From the NCBI GenBank assembly GCA_025201845.1, contig MU603958.1, forward strand, positions 103,567 through 167,566: a stretch of DNA of 64,000 bases. Reading direction: 5' to 3'. Shown here in pieces: positions 1 through 9,053 of the stretch. Within the stretch, counting starts at the first letter, position 1; every line of letters starts with the position of its first letter. This DNA is from Martensiomyces pterosporus (taxonomy: Eukaryota; Kickxellomycota; Kickxellomycetes; Kickxellales; Kickxellaceae). The position numbers and the translations under genes were made by a program. The notes beneath the pieces are model-generated. The model saw nothing but the letters and a program-made list of their open reading frames with translations. It had not been told where the DNA came from and ran no database searches.

Positions 1-132
1 AGGTCATGGAGGGATGCAAACACCTCCAGCAGCCGGGGCTGCACCAATCTCACTGCAAGCGGTGAGTATAGAAAAGATTATGGAGATGCTTCGCCAAGCT
101 GGCCACCCAGAAGAGGGGTCAACAGACCAAGG

Positions 133-468
133 ATGGCGAAGGAAACAGACCAAGGGACCGAGTCCAAGAACGCAGCAAAGACAGCGTGCGAGATGGAGAG
201 AATATCCGTTGAACACCAGAAGGCTGCTGAACAGGCAGATCAGGAAAAATCAGAGCATGAAAAGTAGCTTGACAAATTCGAACATACCGAGGAAGGAATC
301 GCGAAAGAAAACGAGTGCCTCGACAACGTGCTGAAGCATAGGAGGAAGAGGTGTAAAACCAAGCATAGAGCATGGCTCCAAGAAGAAAAGAAACTGCACG
401 GCTGTGTCGAGAGACAGACGGTGCTCTTGGAAACGACAAGCGAGGTGTACAGGAACATCCAGAACTAG
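133..468 (+). pseudogene. Decayed coiled-coil coding remnant
   Basis: The frame beginning at the ATG at 133 reads as a Glu/Lys/Gln-rich, coiled-coil-like protein. It is interrupted by an in-frame amber codon at 265-267 and ends at a second amber at 466-468. A plausible helical stretch upstream (about 60-118) lies in another frame, so at least one frameshift must also be assumed. I recognise no domain. The position beside an assembly gap suggests a relic of a mobile element or repeat, but no reverse transcriptase, integrase or terminal repeat is visible. This could also be chance composition. Confidence 0.3.
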
Positions 469-730
469 GGCTGGTACATGGGTATCCTGCAGAGAGAGGG
501 GGAAAGACCAGGCAGCAGCAGGTGGGAGCGAAGACTCAGTCGCATTCCTGGAAGGTGGCCACCGGAAGAAGGAGTGGAGCAATGCAGACGAAATCGAGCG
601 CTTGGTGAGTGCCAACTTCGAGTGGCACTTCCGAGGCAATGTCTCGGAATCAATAGCACTTCAGGGAAACTGGAAAGTCAGAAACGACCAGCAGGTGGGC
701 AAGGGGGAGAGCTCAGCGATAGCACCATCT

Positions 731-850
731 NNNNNNNNNNNNNNNNNNNNNNNNNNNNNNNNNNNNNNNNNNNNNNNNNNNNNNNNNNNNNNNNNNNNNN
801 NNNNNNNNNNNNNNNNNNNNNNNNNNNNNNNNNNNNNNNNNNNNNNNNNN
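731..850. other. Assembly gap (120 N)
   Basis: This is a run of unknown bases. Any reading frame spanning it is meaningless. Its presence next to degenerate sequence is consistent with a repeat that failed to assemble. Confidence 0.99.
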
Positions 851-1279
851 TCCGCCGGCGAAGAATGCGTCTGAAGCAGCCCCGAGAGGGAGCGCCACCA
901 GACCTGGTCCCCAATGGCCAAAACCATGTAGCGGACAGGAAAGAGAATCTGCTTAAATGCGCACCGCATCGTGGCGGCACTTGGTACAGGCGGTTCCGTC
1001 TCATCGAAATCTTAATGCATGGCAATAGCCATATGGCAGTGTGAAAGAAGCGCGTTCTTGAACCGTAGCTTTCGCTGAATAGCTGAATCCTACAATTACA
1101 ACCGCTCATACCAACCGACCCCACGCAGGGGCCAAATAAATCAACTCTCTCTCTCTCTGCATTTCTATAAATATCTCCATGCACAACGACTACCGACACT
1201 CGGTGCTCTGCATATTGTGCTATTTTTATAACAAGGGCTCTGGAAAGGCCTTCTTCCGCCTCAGCTGCCCAGCAAGGAG
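851..1279. other. Non-coding stretch with CT microsatellite
   Basis: No gene is seen between the gap and the TATA box at 1280. A short (CT)n tract lies at about 1145-1158. The part next to the gap may belong to the same decayed element as the left side. Confidence 0.4.
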
Positions 1280-1286
1280 TATAAAA
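1280..1286 (+). promoter_or_regulatory. TATA box of the small secreted peptide gene
   Basis: TATAAAA lies 102 bases before the ATG at 1388, a reasonable core promoter position for a fungal gene with a short leader. Confidence 0.6.
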
Positions 1287-1387
1287 CAGCTGACAGCCAG
1301 CATCCCCATTTTGGCCGCCACTCAGTATAGTTCTTGATTCCTAGCATCTTAGCAGCCAGTTCGCTTGTGCACACTGCGCTACTCAGC

Positions 1388-1591
1388 ATGAACTTTTGTG
1401 TATCGTCTATCGTCGCTCTCGCCCTGGCTGCAGCGGCCGTTGCCCAGCCAGTCGACATCAGCCCGGCTCGTATCGACGGCCTAGATAGTCTGCCAGCCCG
1501 CCCAAAGCTGCCGTCTCTGGCTGCTCGCAACGCTCCCTTCCGTAGGGGAAGCAACTTCCCAGATGCCCTGGCTGTTGAGCAACGCGCATAG
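1388..1591 (+). CDS. Small secreted peptide precursor, 67 aa
   Basis: No known family is recognised. The start at 1388 follows the TATA box by about 100 bases. An ORF extension upstream of it (to 1334) lacks a good signal sequence. Residues 1-20 form a classic signal peptide (MNFCVSS, then an Ala/Leu-rich core ending in AVA before QPVD). The mature part of about 47 residues is rich in Pro, Arg, Ala and Leu, has no Cys, and contains an Arg-Arg pair in NAPFRRGSNF that could be a processing site. It is therefore probably an exported peptide or small effector-like protein. Its short length and simple composition leave room for error, but signal peptide plus TATA box argue for a real gene. Confidence 0.6.
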   Translation: MNFCVSSIVALALAAAAVAQPVDISPARIDGLDSLPARPKLPSLAARNAPFRRGSNFPDALAVEQRA

Positions 1592-1986
1592 CTGTGACCA
1601 GTGCTGCCAGAAAGCCAACCGGGCACACTCCTCTGGTAGCTGTTTTGTGGCCGAACTAACCGGCCGAATTGGCCGTTTAATGAAATCCCCTGTCTCCAGC
1701 TGCATGGGGGAGAAGTGTGCCAATAAGCACAGATGAACCAGTGCGAACAATCTGCACGCCACCGATATTGTGCGAGGCGGGCCAATTATGCACAGAAGCT
1801 TGGCATCACCCCCTTTCGGCTCTGCCTCGTCATTGCCTCTTCTTGGCGCTCACAAATGCACCGGGAAGTAGATTGGCGGCAGTACCAGGGCTTGCAATTT
1901 CGTTTTATCCCAGTGCTCTTTTTCTCCTGCCGGCGCTCTGTGGCCATGTGCTTTCGTATACCACCACATAGGAACACATAGCTATC
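1592..1986. other. Intergenic, secreted peptide to P450
   Basis: No coding signal is seen. It holds the 3' end of the peptide gene and the promoter of the P450 gene. The AT-rich stretch right at the P450 start (about 1995-2010) includes TATAAAC, but that lies inside the proposed coding region. Confidence 0.4.
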
Positions 1987-3600
1987 ATGATTGTAACATA
2001 TTTTATAAACATGGTCTGGATTGACGTGCTTGGGCCTCTGCACACTGCAGCCCGTAGCTTTGGATACGGCAAACTCGCCGCTACGTTGGCGCTTGTGTGG
2101 CTTGCCAAAGCAGCTGTATACGCTTTCTTTTTCTCTCCCCTGCGCAATATCCCTGGCTCACCACTCGCCCGCATCACCAGGAAGAGAGCCGAGCTTTACG
2201 GCGTCTTTGGGCTGCGAGCAAAAAGCGCAGGAGACGACTTTGCAAAGTACGGCGACATCTATGTCTACAACCCAAGCGCAGTGTCCATCTCCAGCCCTGC
2301 GGAGGCTAGGCGAGTCCTGGCTTCCCACAGCTTCCGAAAGGCCGACTACTATCGCATTCTAGACATGGTAGACATCGAGAACACGCTGAGCACGCGAAGC
2401 GCCGAGCTCTCCAGCATGAGAAGGCGGCAGCTGGGCCCATATCTCACGCATGGGTTCCTGGCTCGCATGGAACTGAAGATCATGCAGCACGGCATATGCG
2501 CCATCAAGCACAAGTGGGACAGACAAATCAGCGAGAGCAGCAGCGGCGAGATCGAAATCAACTACAACAAGGACTTTCTGTTCGCCACATTTGATGTCAT
2601 AGGTGCTTTGGCATTTGGCAGAGAGTTCAGTGCGCTGAACAACGACGACCCCACTGTTGTCGAGTGGATCGCATCGACGATGGTCTACCTGGGCATGCGT
2701 GCAATGCTCAAGCTTCTGCCAAACCTCCTGTTCTCTCTTGTTGCGCGCCCATGGGAGCGCCACCACAGGCAGCTTGTTGCCTACAGTGCCCAGTCCATCA
2801 CCAGCCGCCGCGAGCTCCTGGCCCATCTTGCCGAGAAGAAGGGTTCTGCGCTGACAAGCGAGGAAAAGCCTGGCGACATGCTCCAGGCGTTTATCGATGC
2901 AGAGGACCCGGAATCGAAAGTCAAGATGGACTATGGGCAGATCCAATCCGAGTGCATCCTTATGCTCACCGCAGGCAGTGAGTCCACCGCCACCACCCTC
3001 GTAATGACTGTTCATCTGCTGACGCTGTACCCTGAGCACTATCGCCGTGCAACTGAGGAGGTCCGCTCGAAATTCCCCCCAGATCACCTGGTAACGCACA
3101 AAGAGGCCAGAGCCGAGCTCCCTTTCATCGAGGCGTGCATCTACGAGTCCCTGCGCTTGGCTCCGGTGACTGGCGGCCAGATGTCGCGCATGGTTCCTGA
3201 AAGCGGTGCCACTATTGGCGGACACTTCCTACCTGGCGGCACGCAGATCAACGTGAATGTGACGGGCGTCAACCTGAGCAGCCAAAGCTGGGACGAGCCC
3301 TATTTGTTCAATCCCATGCGGTTCATCGACAACGAGGACGCCAAGAGAAATGTGATTACATTCAGCTCTGGCGTGCGCATGTGTCTTGGGCGGAATTTGG
3401 CGTGGATAGAGATGCTCACTTTCATGGCAAACATCCTCAAAGATTACGACCTCAGGCTACCTGGCGACATAGCGCACTTTGGCCCCAATGTGCTTGACAA
3501 GCGTGGATACCCAAGGCTGATGGATACGAGACAGTTCATCCTCTCGACGCCCACAAACCCTATGACTGATTGCAGGGTTGTGGTGTGCAAGCGCACATGA
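1987..3600 (+). CDS. Cytochrome P450 monooxygenase, 537 aa
   Basis: Full-length single-exon P450. An N-terminal membrane anchor (about residues 31-50) is followed by the Pro-rich hinge (NIPGSP, 54-59). The oxygen-binding I-helix motif AGSEST is at 329-334, the K-helix ExxR is ESLR at 387-390, the PERF-like NPMRF is at 442-446, and the heme-binding loop FSSGVRMCLG at 459-468 has the axial Cys at 466. All conserved catalytic elements are present, so an active ER-bound heme-thiolate oxidase is expected. The I-helix Glu in place of the common Asp is tolerated in the superfamily. Substrate cannot be assigned. No cluster partners flank it, which argues against a classical secondary-metabolite cluster. 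An alternative start is Met9. Confidence 0.93.
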   Translation: MIVTYFINMVWIDVLGPLHTAARSFGYGKLAATLALVWLAKAAVYAFFFSPLRNIPGSPLARITRKRAELYGVFGLRAKSAGDDFAKYGDIYVYNPSAVSISSPAEARRVLASHSFRKADYYRILDMVDIENTLSTRSAELSSMRRRQLGPYLTHGFLARMELKIMQHGICAIKHKWDRQISESSSGEIEINYNKDFLFATFDVIGALAFGREFSALNNDDPTVVEWIASTMVYLGMRAMLKLLPNLLFSLVARPWERHHRQLVAYSAQSITSRRELLAHLAEKKGSALTSEEKPGDMLQAFIDAEDPESKVKMDYGQIQSECILMLTAGSESTATTLVMTVHLLTLYPEHYRRATEEVRSKFPPDHLVTHKEARAELPFIEACIYESLRLAPVTGGQMSRMVPESGATIGGHFLPGGTQINVNVTGVNLSSQSWDEPYLFNPMRFIDNEDAKRNVITFSSGVRMCLGRNLAWIEMLTFMANILKDYDLRLPGDIAHFGPNVLDKRGYPRLMDTRQFILSTPTNPMTDCRVVVCKRT

Positions 3601-4217
3601 TTTGTCTTCAGCCAGGTCTCAGTTTGTTGCATAGCAGCCCACCGATAGCGTACTCTCGTGTCTTCGTGCATGTGGTTTATGTTTTGCTTGGATCACTGCC
3701 ATTTTGCATCATGCGCTCCTGCACTCCTTAGCCAATGCCTATGGTGCGGGTCCCTTCCAACTGGCGATGAAATAAACGAGCATGTTCTGCAGACACCGTC
3801 GTCAGCACGCAACTCAGGGAGGAAGGCGACGGTGAAGGCGACTGGGCTGTGAGCGGCTGCTGGACATGGCAGCAAGCCATGGAGGAGATCAGCGATCAGC
3901 ATCCCTAATCCGCAGTCTGATCAGCTCATGCATGAAACCCGTAATCAGTCGCTCGGGCAGAAGCAGCATCACTGTATGGTTCCGTAGACCTGCACGACTG
4001 CGCAAAACGCCCTACAGTAGCCAGGCAGTCTCTGCTCCATCTCCCAGCACAATAGTTCCTCGTTATAGCATACTGGGCGCACTTTTTGCATAATACAAGC
4101 GCACATTACCCAAACCCCGTCATTGCCATTCCTATTTTCTCGCTTTGCATGGTCCATAAGCCAGCCGTGCAGTAGCTGGCCCAACCACACCAAGCACTTG
4201 GAGGGAGGACATTGCGA
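3601..4217. other. Intergenic, P450 to RFWD3-like gene
   Basis: No gene is seen. An AATAAA at 3771-3776 could serve polyadenylation of the P450 transcript. The right half is the promoter of the following gene. Confidence 0.4.
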
Positions 4218-7200
4218 ATGGCGGACTACTCATCCAGCCCGCCATCGCTTTCACAACTCTTGCAGCTGGCGCCATCCAATAACTTGCAGCCACAGCCACA
4301 ACAGCAGGATGCGCAACAGCAGACAACACACATCGACAGACAGCGCTCGGCTGAATCCGCTGGATCGCTGGAAAGCATGTCGACCGAGGGAATTCGGCCG
4401 GAATCTACAGAAACGGTGAGTGATCCAAGCCCTGTAGATGGCATCACTGCCCAGGCTGGCAGCCATGCAGCGTCAGAAGATGCTCAGCGCTCTAGCGTGG
4501 GCGGCAGGCTGCCTCTTCCACCGAACCACCTACCGGGTAGCCAGCCTGCTTTCGGCCGAGCGGTTAGCCCAGCTAGTGGACTTGGCGAACAGAGCTCTGG
4601 ACACCATGTCGCTAAGCGGCGGCGCACGGGCGATAATGAAACGGCATTTCATCCGCGTAGTGTCTCGGACGACGATGCACAGGCATTTCAGTCACGGGCA
4701 CGCCAGCGAACACAGCAGCCACGCGCCAACACTGGGCCAAGGCGATCGATGAGCAGCGTCGAAACCCAGCAACCAAATATACAGCCGAATGAAAGTGGCA
4801 GGCGTGGCAACACCATTGTGGGTGAGCAGCATTCAAGGTTCTTTAGATCGCCGTCAATGTCGGCGGCCATCAGCGCCGAAGACAGTGAGCTACCACTTGA
4901 AATCAACCGCGGTACGCCAGAAGAACAAGGCGAAACACAGGCGAGTGACGACTTTCAGTCGCTGCCATGGCTTCCATTACAATATGCTCAGCCACAGCAC
5001 CAGAGATCGGCGGAGATGGAGACGGCGAGCGAACTGGCCCGCATGCCATTGTCGGCTATGTCGGTAGCTAGCGAAGGCGCAGGCGTTGCTGCTACTACCA
5101 ACAGCGACAGGCCTGTGCAGAGTGACAGGAATATTATGAGACGCGGCGGCAGCAGCAATGGCGACGATAGCGATAGCGATGACTTTGCACGCCCAGAACC
5201 ACCTGCCTTGCACCACCCACTGCCTGAAGCCCCCACCACGCCGCAGCAGGCCGCCGAGGCCGAGCAATCTGAGCGGACTGGCGCCCAGGGGGACTCGGCG
5301 GGCGACGAGAGCAACACCTGTCCTATATGCTTTGACCTGTGGACTATCAGTGGACCCCACCAGCTGGTAGCACTGAAATGTGGGCATCTATTCGGCCAAA
5401 GCTGCATCAGGAAGTGGATAACCCAGGGAAACAGGCGGCATGGCCAGCGGATGGCCAACAGGGACAAGGGCAAATGCCCAGAGTGTAACCAGCCAGCGGC
5501 ACGTCGCGATATGCGACATATATTTGCACGGTCGATCACGGCTGTTGACGACGAGAGGCTAGCAGAGACACAAGCGGAAGTGAAAAAGCTCAAGGATAGG
5601 CAGGGCGTGCTGGAGACAGACCTGGCGCACTACCAGATGAGCTTCCAACAGATGCGAAACGAAGTCGTCAAGCTGAGAAACGAACTGAAGGAGTCGTTTA
5701 CAAAGTCGCAGTGGCTGGAGCTCGAGAATGAAAACTTGAAAAAGCACACAAGTGAGCTGGCTGATCGGCTTGTCGGTGCTAGAACGGAGAGGGCCCTGGG
5801 CCACCCACAGCAGCATTGCCATGCAATATCCAATGCTGACAGAGAGACCTCGTCGCTGAGCAATGACGATGTCCAAGAGCTTATTGAAGCAAACGAGCGG
5901 GAATCGCCTATCAGCAGGGACGAGCGACGTAGGTGCTCCTTAGCTCGAGCACACACTGACAGCATGAGCAGTGTTGATAATGCCACTAGCCCCGGAAGAA
6001 CTGGTGTGGATCGCATGGCAGGCGCCGCAGCATCCACTGGCTCCAACGACAGCGATGTGGACGTGATCAACGCAGTCGGTGCTGAAGCCATCCTGCGCAG
6101 CACGTATTGCCCACGCCTGCGTCTCAAGGCAGTCATTCCATTAGCTGTACAAGCCGGTGAGTCGTCCCGGCTTTTGGCACACCACCCATACGACCACTTG
6201 CTCTACGCCAGCTACTCAAAGCGGTCTCTGAAATTCCACACACTCGCGCAGATCAACGTGGATGATCCTGCTTCTCCGCCCTACATGCTGAAAGCACTGC
6301 ACATGGATGAGATTCGTGGTGCCGAGGCTAGTCCACACAACACAGGCACGCAATACATGCTGACAGCCAGCATGGATCAGACCGCAGCGCTGACCAGCTT
6401 AGGATGCGCGCCGTCGAGCGTAGGGCCGTCTAGTTGCTATGCAATTGGGGCGCCAAAGAGAGCGAATCCGATGCTGGCGAGCAGACTCAAGCTAGGTGCC
6501 CAGGGCTGGTCATGTGCGTGGGACACGGCTGACCCGAACCTGTGCTATGCTGGCACTGCTGGTGGCCGTGTCTTGGCTTTCGATCTGCGACGCACGAGCT
6601 CGCCGGTTCACACGTGGGATGGACCACACGACGGCGCTGTACCGCATACAAGTAGGCGGCTGCCAGCCGCCGACCACCAGCAGCAGCAGCAGCAGAAAAT
6701 GGCAACGGGATTTTCACCTATCCATGGAATCTCCGTCATTCCCTGCCAGTCCTCGTCCGATAGTGCACGGCAGCTGACCAGGCTGGTAGTAGCAAACTCG
6801 CAGCACCTGTATTCCCTGCCGCCAATGCCAGACCGCCTAGCGCTCGCAGACCTCAATGCATCAAAAGAGGCGACGGCTACGGCCCAGTCAAAAGAGTGGA
6901 CCAGGCTGACCGGGAATGACGGCAGCGGTGGGCTGCATAGCAGGTCGTGCTACTCGGTTTCGTTCGATGCCCGGCTGAACTGCCTGGCAGCCTCGTTTAG
7001 AGCGCAGGACGCATCCCGCGTACCTGTCACCATCCACGAGCTATATGATGTAGACTTTAACGGTAGCAGCAGCGTGTGGAGGCTCAGACAGCAGGTGACT
7101 GTCAATTCGCCGCAAAACAAGTGGGCCCGATCGACGATATTTTCGTACCAGCCACAAGGCCCTCATGGCCGCTGGCAGGGTTTGTTTTGCGCTGGCGTCG

Positions 7201-7388
7201 AGGCTACGCGGTCGGTCAGAGTGTGGGATGCATGCGCGCAAGCCGCCAGCGAGCTGCTGACACTCAACGACGTTCCCAGCCCAGAAGACATTGTTGATGT
7301 GAAGGGGTGGCAGTGGAGCACGGCAGACTCGACAGCCGTGTTTTCAACACTGACCAATTCAGTGGTTCGTCTTTATGACGTCAGATAG
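4218..7388 (+). CDS. RFWD3-like RING and WD40 E3 ubiquitin ligase, 1056 aa
   Basis: The start is the ATG at 4218. Residues 1-360 are low-complexity and rich in Gln, Ser and Pro. A RING-type zinc finger spans about 368-423 (CPICFDLW, KCGHLFGQSC, CPEC), followed directly by an RxIFARSITAVDD segment and a coiled coil (about 445-515). The C-terminal half (about 620-1056) has divergent WD-type repeats ending in VVRLYDVR. This order and the RING sequence, with the large ALKCGHLFG loop, match animal RFWD3, which ubiquitinates RPA and RAD51 at damaged or stalled replication forks. That role is inferred by homology. S. cerevisiae has no such protein. The RING has a longer basic insert (RHGQRMANRDKGK) than the animal proteins. 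Confidence 0.85.
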   Translation: MADYSSSPPSLSQLLQLAPSNNLQPQPQQQDAQQQTTHIDRQRSAESAGSLESMSTEGIRPESTETVSDPSPVDGITAQAGSHAASEDAQRSSVGGRLPLPPNHLPGSQPAFGRAVSPASGLGEQSSGHHVAKRRRTGDNETAFHPRSVSDDDAQAFQSRARQRTQQPRANTGPRRSMSSVETQQPNIQPNESGRRGNTIVGEQHSRFFRSPSMSAAISAEDSELPLEINRGTPEEQGETQASDDFQSLPWLPLQYAQPQHQRSAEMETASELARMPLSAMSVASEGAGVAATTNSDRPVQSDRNIMRRGGSSNGDDSDSDDFARPEPPALHHPLPEAPTTPQQAAEAEQSERTGAQGDSAGDESNTCPICFDLWTISGPHQLVALKCGHLFGQSCIRKWITQGNRRHGQRMANRDKGKCPECNQPAARRDMRHIFARSITAVDDERLAETQAEVKKLKDRQGVLETDLAHYQMSFQQMRNEVVKLRNELKESFTKSQWLELENENLKKHTSELADRLVGARTERALGHPQQHCHAISNADRETSSLSNDDVQELIEANERESPISRDERRRCSLARAHTDSMSSVDNATSPGRTGVDRMAGAAASTGSNDSDVDVINAVGAEAILRSTYCPRLRLKAVIPLAVQAGESSRLLAHHPYDHLLYASYSKRSLKFHTLAQINVDDPASPPYMLKALHMDEIRGAEASPHNTGTQYMLTASMDQTAALTSLGCAPSSVGPSSCYAIGAPKRANPMLASRLKLGAQGWSCAWDTADPNLCYAGTAGGRVLAFDLRRTSSPVHTWDGPHDGAVPHTSRRLPAADHQQQQQQKMATGFSPIHGISVIPCQSSSDSARQLTRLVVANSQHLYSLPPMPDRLALADLNASKEATATAQSKEWTRLTGNDGSGGLHSRSCYSVSFDARLNCLAASFRAQDASRVPVTIHELYDVDFNGSSSVWRLRQQVTVNSPQNKWARSTIFSYQPQGPHGRWQGLFCAGVEATRSVRVWDACAQAASELLTLNDVPSPEDIVDVKGWQWSTADSTAVFSTLTNSVVRLYDVR

Positions 7389-7471
7389 CCCAAAAACAAA
7401 CAAGCAGGCGGGTAAAAGCGTGTATTGCCTGAGCGTCTAAATTAAAATAATAAAATAGGCTGCAGTGCTTT
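7389..7471. terminator. Convergent 3' ends with polyadenylation signal
   Basis: Only 83 bases separate the stops of two convergent genes. An AATAAA at 7449-7454 on the + strand is the likely polyadenylation signal of the RFWD3-like gene. Confidence 0.45.
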
Positions 7472-8173
7472 TTAGAAAAAGTCGGCAAAGTCGTCGGCGT
7501 GGCGGTTCGGCACAGCATCGTCGTCGCCATCGTCGTCGCCATCGCCAAAGAGGTCCTCAGTGACTTTAGCTCCTCCCTTCCTGTGCCCCTTCCTCTCTGT
7601 AGCCTCAAACACCTTGCTGTAGTCTCTGGCCTCCTTGTCATGTCTCCTCTCCTTTGCGGCCTTGAGCTCCTGGGCCCTCTTCTTATCCATCTCCTTCTTC
7701 TTCTCCCTCTTCTCCTCCTTGTCCCTGCCCAGCCTCTGCTGGCGAAGATCTGGGTACTCCTCCCTCTTGGTCTTGTTCAGGCGGTTGACAATGGCGTTCT
7801 CACGGGCCTTGACATGCACCCGCTTGACCAAGCGCGGATTGTGGAAGCTCACCTGGCCAGTGGCCATGTCTCCGCGCTTCAACAGGTTGGACCACGGCGT
7901 GTAGATAATGGCAATGTCGTTCTTTTTGTTTCCCTCAATGCTGTTTGCCTTGCACAGCTGCGCCAGATCGTCAAGCAGAGGCTGCGGGATCGACTCCCAC
8001 GACTGGCCATAGTCAAGGCGCAGGTACACGTGGGCCGAGGAGAGCTTGTCAACGTGGAACCAGACGTCCTCGGGCCAGCCGTGCTTTATCAGGTCCTCGT
8101 TCTCGAACTTGTCCTTGCCCATGTACACGGTGGCTGGCGGGTCGACGACGCTGCTGGTGAAGTAAAGCACCAT
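7472..8173 (-). CDS. CCDC25/Jlp2-like NFACT-R domain protein, 233 aa
   Basis: The start MVLYFTSS and the segment [20 protein letters not shown] are hallmarks of the CCDC25 family (yeast Jlp2). The N-terminal NFACT-R domain (about 1-125) includes SSAHVYLRL and KANSIEG near its middle and end ([11 protein letters not shown]). A long basic coiled coil follows (about 140-205, Lys/Arg/Glu-rich) and the C terminus is acidic with FADFF. The domain is shared with NEMF/Rqc2-type factors. In humans CCDC25 has been described as a DNA-sensing membrane protein, but fungal function is uncertain. The length matches the family (about 208-240 aa). It is a single exon, convergent with the RFWD3-like gene. Confidence 0.92.
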   Translation of the reverse strand: MVLYFTSSVVDPPATVYMGKDKFENEDLIKHGWPEDVWFHVDKLSSAHVYLRLDYGQSWESIPQPLLDDLAQLCKANSIEGNKKNDIAIIYTPWSNLLKRGDMATGQVSFHNPRLVKRVHVKARENAIVNRLNKTKREEYPDLRQQRLGRDKEEKREKKKEMDKKRAQELKAAKERRHDKEARDYSKVFEATERKGHRKGGAKVTEDLFGDGDDDGDDDAVPNRHADDFADFF

Positions 8174-9053
8174 TGCTTCTTATCAGAATGCAGGCTGGAG
8201 GAGAAAATGAGCAGGAGAGGGTCTTGCGGAGGCAGTAGACAGTGCGCAGAGGCGATTTTGCACAAGCAGAAAAACGAGCACCCGGCCGGGCAAGCAGAGT
8301 CGTCCACATAGCTTTTCAGTGTGTGCGTGCTGCTTTTTGGTTATGGCGTGCATTCGCATATCTAAAGCTCGATTTAATCTGATTCAGTTGCACGTTGTGA
8401 TCGCCTGCTTTTTTTTTGTCTTCTGCGCCCTTCGGCATGTATGGCTTGACCCACGTATTACTGGCAGTGGCTGGAGAACAAATGGTGATCCCGAATGCCA
8501 CACATGACAGCTGCGTTGCTGAATGGTGCCCACAGCCACCACCTTGCGGCAAGATGGGCGATTGCATGCCGCTAAAGCGAGTGGGCAGTGCATAGACGGC
8601 ACGGGCAGTGTTTGTGGAGAGCTCCGAATGTCAGTTGGCCAGCAGCCATGCCTTGACCGACACTGCGTCTCGCTCCCTGTTGTTGCGGATGCCAATTTAT
8701 TGCTATTTCGGCGCCATTCCATTGCCCGCTGGTGGGCGCCGACAATGCCTACTTTTAGAACGGGGGATGTGTTTAGGAGCACACCGCTGACGTATATGCA
8801 GGCTACCTGGCCGCGCCCCTTCTTGGCAGGTATTTAGCGTGTCTTCAGCGCTACTATAGACACAAGGCAGCAGCCAAACTTCCCCTTCCAATCCCCATGG
8901 CTGGTCTGCACCAGGACGCCCTTTGCCACTCCTCTTTTCCTGCTACCCCTTTTGGCAATATCCACCTGCACTGGCTTTTCTATTTATACAAGACTGGCTA
9001 GATATTGTCTAGATTGACAATACGGCTTTCGGGGCAAATAGCCTTTGGTCCAA
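8174..9053. other. Divergent intergenic region with TATA-like element
   Basis: No gene is seen. It carries the promoters of the CCDC25-like gene (leftward) and the transporter (rightward). TATTTATA at 8981-8988 lies about 70 bases before the transporter ATG at 9054. Confidence 0.4.
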
